Origin: Vibrio sp. HI00D65
Lineage (GTDB): Bacteria; Pseudomonadota; Gammaproteobacteria; Enterobacterales; Vibrionaceae
DNA length: 64,000 nt
Assembly (NCBI RefSeq): GCF_001635455.1
Contig: NZ_LWEH01000005.1
Location: 1 to 64,000, forward strand
Reading direction: 5' to 3'
Below the pieces are notes generated by a model, which ran no database searches, was not told where the DNA came from, and saw only the letters and a list, made by a program, of their open reading frames with translations. Below, piece by piece: positions 58,840-64,000 of this stretch. The translations under genes were made by a program, and so were the position numbers. Every line of letters begins with the position of its first letter. The stretch's first letter is position 1.

Positions 58840-59862
58840 ATGAAAACAAATCAAAGCAATAATAAGTCAGAAATTATTCTTACCGGCGACCGCGCGACAG
58901 GTCCTTTGCATTTAGGGCATTACGTAGGCTCTTTAAAACAACGTGTGTCTTTACAACATGTTCATGACCAAACAATATTGGTTGCCGACATGCAGGGCTT
59001 GACTGATAACGCGAATAATCCCGCAAAGGTATCTTCAAATATTCTCAATGTCATTGCCGATTATTTGGCTGTGGGCATTGATCCAACTAAAACGACAATT
59101 TGTCTTCAATCTCAGCTTCCGGCATTGGCTGAACTGACCATGTTTTACAGTAACCTTGTATCTATCGCACGTTTAGAGCGTAATCCTACGGTCAAAAGTG
59201 AAATTCAAAACAAAGCGTTTGGTCGTTCTATTCCTGCAGGCTTTCTCACTTATCCCATATCCCAGGCTGCTGATATTACGGCGTTCAATGCGACGTTAGT
59301 CCCGGTTGGCGATGATCAACTGCCAATGCTAGAGCAAACAAACGAGATTGTTCGAAAGCTAAACTCACTCGCAGGTAAATCAATTTTGAACGAATGTAAG
59401 CCGCTTCTGAGTAACGCATCACGCCTTCCAAGTACGGATGGGCAAAACAAGATGTCTAAGTCGATGGGTAACGCGATTAACCTAGGTGCGACTGAGAAAG
59501 AGATTCGAACGGCGGTGAAGTCCATGTATACCGATCCAAACCATTTAAAAGTTGAAGATCCGGGCCAAGTGGAAGGGAATATCGTGTTTACGTATCTCGA
59601 TGCGTTCCATAGTGACACACAGTATGTCAGTGAGTTAAAGGATCATTACCGCAGAGGCGGGTTAGGGGACGGACAAACTAAGAAGGTATTGGAGGAGTGC
59701 TTGCAGGAGACGTTAAGGCCGATAAGGGCACGTAGAGCTGAGTTATTAAATGACAAACCACAGCTCATTGATATTTTACGCAAAGGTACGCAAGTCTCGA
59801 GAGAGAAAACAGAAGCCGTTTTAATCGATGTGAAGGGCGTGTTTGGCTTGAATATATTCTAA
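58840..59862 (+). CDS. trpS: Tryptophanyl-tRNA synthetase
   Basis: A 340-residue class I synthetase that charges tRNA-Trp. The HIGH-type motif reads PLHLGHYVGSL, the KMSKS loop is NKMSKSMGN, and VPVGDDQLPMLEQT gives the tRNA/adenylate region. GGAGA lies six bases before the ATG. It looks like the secondary type of bacterial TrpRS, not the one that sits in the dam-rpe-gph-trpS cluster, so it is probably a second copy (inference). The leader upstream suggests that it is induced when charged tRNA-Trp is scarce. Confidence 0.93.
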   Translation: MKTNQSNNKSEIILTGDRATGPLHLGHYVGSLKQRVSLQHVHDQTILVADMQGLTDNANNPAKVSSNILNVIADYLAVGIDPTKTTICLQSQLPALAELTMFYSNLVSIARLERNPTVKSEIQNKAFGRSIPAGFLTYPISQAADITAFNATLVPVGDDQLPMLEQTNEIVRKLNSLAGKSILNECKPLLSNASRLPSTDGQNKMSKSMGNAINLGATEKEIRTAVKSMYTDPNHLKVEDPGQVEGNIVFTYLDAFHSDTQYVSELKDHYRRGGLGDGQTKKVLEECLQETLRPIRARRAELLNDKPQLIDILRKGTQVSREKTEAVLIDVKGVFGLNIF

Positions 59863-59884
59863 ATGACAGGGTGCTTTCTGGCAA

Positions 59885-59930
59885 AACCCTACATTTAAAG
59901 CTTGAATTATCAATAATTTAAATGTGGGTT
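59885..59930 (+). terminator. Hairpin downstream of trpS
   Basis: AACCCTACATTTAAA (59885-59899) pairs with TTTAAATGTGGGTT (59917-59930), one bulged T, 17-base loop, about 23 bp past the trpS stop. Probable terminator. Confidence 0.55.
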
Positions 59931-60075
59931 GTATGTAAATAAAGTCAACTAAATTGAATGGGGTTAACAACTAATTCATAAATTGTTTTTGTTATGGTAC
60001 TTGTCACTCTGAGCTGTTCTTTATTTGAATACAACTGAGAGTGGATAAGGCCTTATCTTCACATGAGCGAATTAA

Positions 60076-60431
60076 ATGAAAATCAATCTGTTACTCCCAA
60101 TTTTACTTCTACTGTCCGGTGGTTCGGAAGTGGTCAGCGATGAATATGCAACCTACAAACTAGCTCAACAAGATCGCTTGTTTGATAGAGGTTAGTTGCC
60201 AGATATCGTGCCTAGTTCAGCAACACAGATTGAAGTAAATAACGATTTAGACACCAATACTTCGGAGGGAGTTTTCGTTTAGATGAGCCTCAACTAACCG
60301 AGTTCATCGCCAAACTGACACCAACATCGTCCAAGGGTGAATTTCACTTTACCAGCGGTGACAGCACTTGGGTGTTTAATATAGGGTACGATAACATAAT
60401 CACTTACACACTCAATAAATTCAAAGGCTAA
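60076..60431 (+). pseudogene. Decayed small lipoprotein gene
   Basis: Reads MKINLLLPILLLLSGGSEVV, a lipoprotein signal in which the lipobox Cys has become Gly, continues to LAQQDRLFDRG, then has a TAG (60193-60195) where a Trp codon would fit, continues LPDIVPSSATQIEVNNDLDT, and loses the frame near 60264. The other frame carries SFRLDEPQLTEFIAKL and FHFTSGDSTWVFNIGY to a TAA at 60431. About 118 codons in total. Three separate lesions, so not a sequencing artefact. Confidence 0.7.
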
Positions 60432-60834
60432 GCCCCAACCTCAACTATCATATTCATCGCGAACACACTCTCATTATTATTTTAATTGGCCCCTTATGAA
60501 TGGGAGCGTTGAATTTTGTGATGGTGAGTTGGCGTTGCTATTTTAAAAACGATATCGAACCCTAATCTGGTAACGATTTGAAGCGTCAAATTTGAGGGAA
60601 TTATCAAAATTTGATGTCCCTTCAAATTTTAGGTGTATTTACTGAGGCTTTTCTAAGTGTATGAAACTATAGGTTTTTTGACTCCGCATCTCACTTTTCA
60701 TTTCGTGAAAGGTTATCTTTTGAATCAACATCACATATAAAACCAGACGCACTTAATCATGCGTTTTATCTATCGTTAAGATGCAGACTCATCCAGAGGG
60801 TGAATCTATAAAAACAAAATTATAAAGGTGATGT
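60432..60834. other. Intergenic region upstream of the M4 protease gene
   Basis: About 400 bp without a supported gene. It should contain the promoter and regulatory sites of the secreted protease, but no recognisable operator or hairpin stood out. Confidence 0.4.
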
Positions 60835-62877
60835 ATGCGTGGTACACATTTATTAATGCTATTCCCGATAGCGTTTACTTCTCAAGCTGCCAATGTCGTG
60901 AATTATTCCGATGTCGATCTATCAACCATTCTAAATCAAAAAAATCAGGGCTTTAGTATGGCAAATCAACCACTTGCTTACCAAGAATCAAGTCGAGTTG
61001 AGACCGGAACAACGACACTCCTTCGTAAACAACAACTTCACTATGGCGTTCCAGTTTACGGGCATTCAGTCGTTGTTGATCTATCCCAACGTGGTATCGC
61101 TCAAGGCGTTGATGGAGAGGTGTTAACGGGTATTGAAGCTGATATTGGTTCTACTTTGCCAATGATCAACGCGCAGCAAGCGATTGATATAGCCAAGTCT
61201 CAGCATAAAGGCATTGCAGCGATGACAGTGCGTAACCCTAATGCTGATCTTTTCATTTGGCTTGATGACCAACAACAGGCTCGCCTGATCTATAAGGTTG
61301 ATTTCCTGCAAACCAAAGGTATGGCACCTTCACGCCCAATTACGCTCGTTGATGCAAAATCTGGTGAAATAATTGATCAGTGGGAAGGGATTGCTTTCAT
61401 TGAAGCGGAAGGCCCTGGTGGTAACCAAAAAAGTGGTCGCTACTACTTTGGCCCAAATACCCAGTATGGTGGATTCCAAGTTAACTCATATTGCCAGATG
61501 GACAGCCAAAACGTTGTCACCATGAATATGAATAATCGCCAAGATTACGGTCAGGTTCACCAGTTTGCCTGTAATGGTAACTACGGTAGAAACGTCAATG
61601 ACTATCGCGCGATTAACGGCGCATATGCACCAATGAACGATGCGCATTACTTTGGCCAACGTGTATTCGACATGTACAAAGAGTGGTTGAACACTCGTCC
61701 TATCCAGCAAAAGCTAACGATGCGTGTACACTACGGGTCGAATTATGGAAACGCGTTCTGGGATGGCCAACAAATGACGTTTGGTGACGGTAACCAGTCT
61801 ATGTACCCGTTGGCTACGTGGGATGTGATTGCGCATGAAGTAAGCCATGGCTTTACTGAACAAAATTCAAACCTTGAGTACCGTGGTCAGTCAGGGGGTA
61901 TGAATGAGTCATTCTCGGATGTGGCAGCGGCGGCTTTAAGTGAATATGTTCATGGCAGTTTTAACTGGAAGATGGGTGAGCACGTTATGAAGTATAGTCC
62001 TGCGATGCGCTACTTCATTCAACCTAGCGAAGATGGTATGTCTATCGACCATGTTAACCAGTACTACAATGGCATTGATGTCCACCACAGCTCGGGTATT
62101 TTTAATAAAGCCTTCTACCACCTAGCAACTAGCAACGGTTGGGACATTAAAAAGGCGTTCATGGCTTACGCAACGGCTAACCAACTTTACTGGTCATCAA
62201 GATCGAACTTCCAATCAGGTGCTGAAGGGGTTTGTAAGGCTGCACAACAACTAGGTTATGAATCATCAGCGGTGCGTACTGCATTTAGCCAGGTTGGAAT
62301 TAGTGTTCAAGATTGTGGTTCCGGTCAGCCGAATCCGAACCCTAATCCGCCAACACCAACACCAACACCGGGCATCACGGCTCTTGAGTTTAATGTGCCT
62401 GCACCTGTGTTGAGAAGCGGTAACGATCAGCAGCAATTCGTTCTAAAGAACAGCTCTCAAAGCGATGTTTGGATCCAAACTTACAATGGTTACGGTAACG
62501 TTGATTTGTATGTTGCTATTGGTCGCCCTGCATCCTTGAATGATTATGATTGCTCGTCTACCAACTTGGATAACTATGAGTATTGCGGCTTTGGCGGTAT
62601 ACAAGGGGATGATATCTACGTAATGGTATCTGGCGCACAAGGGGCAACGGACGCTTATGTAGCGATAAGCAGTGTATTGGAACTGCCTCAGCCTGAACCA
62701 CAGCCAGAGCCAGAAGGTTCTTGTGTTGATATTCCTGAATGGAGCTCAAACATTTTCTATCCTGCAGGCGCTACCATTCAGTATTGGGGTAACCGTTTTA
62801 CGGCCAACGTTGATAACTGGGGATCAGATCCATTCCAGAGTTACTGGCATTGGACATTTGACGGGATGTGTAACTAA
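60835..62877 (+). CDS. Secreted M4 metalloprotease with PPC and chitin-binding domains
   Basis: A 680-residue vibriolysin/hemagglutinin-protease-type zinc protease. Signal peptide to about residue 19; propeptide with FTP and PepSY-like regions to about 195; catalytic domain with HEVSH at 334-338, the third zinc ligand E358 in GGMNESFSD and the catalytic His around 417-418 in DVHHSSGIFNKAF. A Pro-rich linker (about 499-513) leads to a PPC domain (about 514-615), and a second PEP linker leads to a C-terminal CBM5/12-like domain (about 630-680; WSSNIFYPAGATIQYWGNRF). The CBM adds chitin binding to a family that usually ends after PPC. GGTGATGT precedes the ATG. Confidence 0.93.
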   Translation: MRGTHLLMLFPIAFTSQAANVVNYSDVDLSTILNQKNQGFSMANQPLAYQESSRVETGTTTLLRKQQLHYGVPVYGHSVVVDLSQRGIAQGVDGEVLTGIEADIGSTLPMINAQQAIDIAKSQHKGIAAMTVRNPNADLFIWLDDQQQARLIYKVDFLQTKGMAPSRPITLVDAKSGEIIDQWEGIAFIEAEGPGGNQKSGRYYFGPNTQYGGFQVNSYCQMDSQNVVTMNMNNRQDYGQVHQFACNGNYGRNVNDYRAINGAYAPMNDAHYFGQRVFDMYKEWLNTRPIQQKLTMRVHYGSNYGNAFWDGQQMTFGDGNQSMYPLATWDVIAHEVSHGFTEQNSNLEYRGQSGGMNESFSDVAAAALSEYVHGSFNWKMGEHVMKYSPAMRYFIQPSEDGMSIDHVNQYYNGIDVHHSSGIFNKAFYHLATSNGWDIKKAFMAYATANQLYWSSRSNFQSGAEGVCKAAQQLGYESSAVRTAFSQVGISVQDCGSGQPNPNPNPPTPTPTPGITALEFNVPAPVLRSGNDQQQFVLKNSSQSDVWIQTYNGYGNVDLYVAIGRPASLNDYDCSSTNLDNYEYCGFGGIQGDDIYVMVSGAQGATDAYVAISSVLELPQPEPQPEPEGSCVDIPEWSSNIFYPAGATIQYWGNRFTANVDNWGSDPFQSYWHWTFDGMCN

Positions 62878-62909
62878 CTTAACCCGTTAATCCAATAGAA
62901 AAGTCGAAC

Positions 62910-62937
62910 AAAGGGAGTGCTAAAAAGTACTCCCTTT
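62910..62937 (+). terminator. Rho-independent terminator
   Basis: AAAGGGAGTGC / GTACTCCCTTT stem with one G-U pair and a TAAAAA loop, 33 bp after the protease stop, followed by ATT. Confidence 0.85.
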
Positions 62938-63076
62938 ATTCGTTAATAATGAGATGTAACGACGTATAAGATGCTTGTGTCACTCTTCTAGGCGCTAGAT
63001 TATAAATGATAAATATTCAGGACTTTTGTAGAACGGTTTAACTAGGAAGTCGGTTATTCATGGAGAGCTATCATAT

Positions 63077-63454
63077 ATGAGAGTAAGTCATCTAGATCAC
63101 CTTGTATTAACTGTTAAAAATATCGAGATAACTGTAGATTTCTATGAGAGAGTGTTAGGAATGAAACCTATACAGTTTGGAGAGGGACGCTGGGCATTAT
63201 CGTTTGGCAACCAAAAGATAAATCTCCATCAGCAAGGGAAAGAGTTCGAGCCTAAGGCTAAACATGTTCAAGCCGGGAGCTCGGACTTTTGTTTCATTAC
63301 CAACACGCCCATTGATGAGGTGTCCGGTCATATAACGGGACAAGGTGTGATCATCGAAGAAGGGCCTTTGGAGCGAACGGGTGCGGTGGACAAGATCACC
63401 TCAATTTATCTACGAGATCCTGATGGCAGCCTAATTGAAGTATCGAATTATTAG
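63077..63454 (+). CDS. VOC-family (glyoxalase/dioxygenase-like) protein
   Basis: A 125-residue vicinal oxygen chelate protein with two beta-alpha-beta-beta-beta modules. Metal ligands seem to be His in SHLDHLVLTV, His in INLHQQG and the C-terminal Glu in DPDGSLIEV. Similar small proteins are annotated as glyoxalases or 'virulence' proteins; the reaction is not known. Confidence 0.88.
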   Translation: MRVSHLDHLVLTVKNIEITVDFYERVLGMKPIQFGEGRWALSFGNQKINLHQQGKEFEPKAKHVQAGSSDFCFITNTPIDEVSGHITGQGVIIEEGPLERTGAVDKITSIYLRDPDGSLIEVSNY

Positions 63455-63655
63455 AAGGTCGATGTCGGTGGGTTGTGCTATCCATAAACCAGCTACTCTA
63501 TTTAAGCTTAAAGTAAGACTCCGTAAAGCCAAGAGCCTCTGAGTAGTATGTAATTATGTACACATCTCGTTACGACAAAACAAGCGTGTAACTGGAACTT
63601 CTGGTTTAATTTACTTACAATTGAATGGTGTTTTATTAATCCAGTCTCAATCGTA
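63455..63655. other. Short intergenic region
   Basis: About 200 bp between the VOC gene and the lipoprotein gene; no gene, repeat or strong hairpin seen. Confidence 0.4.
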
Positions 63656-64000
63656 ATGGTCAGAAAATCAATCACAATAACTATTAGCCTGTTGCTTTTA
63701 TCCGCTTGTGCGACGACCAGTGAAAATCCAACTGACGAAAACACACCAAGTAATGGAAAAGTGCTAGATAGCAGTGTAAAAGAGGCTGCGGTTAATGAGA
63801 CGGCAAGTGAAGCACTCATTGAGTCTGCCGCAAATAACGTTAACGACAGCTCCGTTATTACTCCAGAATACAGTGATATCAACAGCGATGAAGGTTCGGC
63901 TTCTCATGAGCTGAGTGAATTTCCTGAAGTTAATGAAAATACCCAAGAGACAGATAAACAAGCCCCTGAGGAGCATGCTAAGGTTCATAGCGAAAAAGGC
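63656..64000 (+). CDS. Probable lipoprotein, 3' end cut by window edge
   Basis: An open frame from ATG 63656 through the last base, 115 codons. It begins MVRKSITITISLLLLSACAT, a lipoprotein signal with lipobox LSAC. The visible mature part is very acidic and low in complexity (Glu, Asn, Ser, Thr), as in a disordered linker before an outer-membrane or peptidoglycan-binding domain that would lie beyond the window. The ribosome site is weak. Function unknown. Confidence 0.6.
   Translation, partial: MVRKSITITISLLLLSACATTSENPTDENTPSNGKVLDSSVKEAAVNETASEALIESAANNVNDSSVITPEYSDINSDEGSASHELSEFPEVNENTQETDKQAPEEHAKVHSEKG

Overview
The window looks like a Vibrio chromosome, probably of the Splendidus clade and probably chromosome 2. 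This is inferred from Vibrio-type families: a VxrA/VxrB pair with a DUF2861 partner, DUF2860, DUF2057/YccT, a LuxP homologue, a vibriolysin-type M4 protease and an extra F-type ATP synthase operon. No rRNA, tRNA, CRISPR array, intact IS element or prophage was seen. Gene identities come from reading the translations and motifs; no database search was run.

0-6.7 kb and 14.4-25 kb hold two parts of what looks like a catabolic locus. The first part has a HpcH/HpaI aldolase divergent from a histidinol-dehydrogenase-family enzyme, then an SDR, a bicupin, an alpha/beta hydrolase, a LysR and a nitrilase-fold amidase. The second part has a LysR, a RidA protein, an aldehyde dehydrogenase, an atypical M19 dipeptidase, a BCCT transporter, an unrecognised 579-residue protein coupled to a DUF3726-like protein, and an S33 peptidase. 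The BCCT carrier and M19 protein suggest a betaine-like or N-containing substrate, but the compound is unknown. Between the two parts lies a complete nine-gene atpIBEFHAGDC operon on the minus strand.

25-31 kb carries two small unknown genes and a cbb3-type oxidase operon (cytochrome c, ccoN, ccoO, ccoP). Its CcoP is fused to a three-heme, dehydrogenase-type cytochrome c. 31-38.2 kb is a patchwork of small genes (PhzF, YgjV, cupin, two GNATs, fasciclin, DUF2860) mixed with four recent or old pseudogenes: a molybdopterin-domain protein, a 72-codon gene broken by a 19-bp tandem duplication, a small membrane protein frameshifted at a G tract, and a LuxR-type remnant.

38.4-46.2 kb is a signalling cluster: a LuxP-like periplasmic protein divergent from another periplasmic binding protein coupled to a HAMP-GGDEF-EAL membrane protein, followed by a receiver/helical-repeat protein and an HPt protein. 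46.5-50.1 kb is an EmrAB-type efflux pair with its LysR. 50.2-55.5 kb is a possible glycoside hydrolase downstream of vxrA-vxrB-vxrC.

55.8-64 kb has a PEBP-family protein, an AraC regulator missing its second helix-turn-helix, dsdA, a second-type trpS behind what reads as a complete tryptophan attenuator (leader peptide with tandem Trp codons plus competing hairpins), a lipoprotein pseudogene, a secreted chitin-binding M4 protease, a VOC protein and the start of a lipoprotein gene cut by the window edge.
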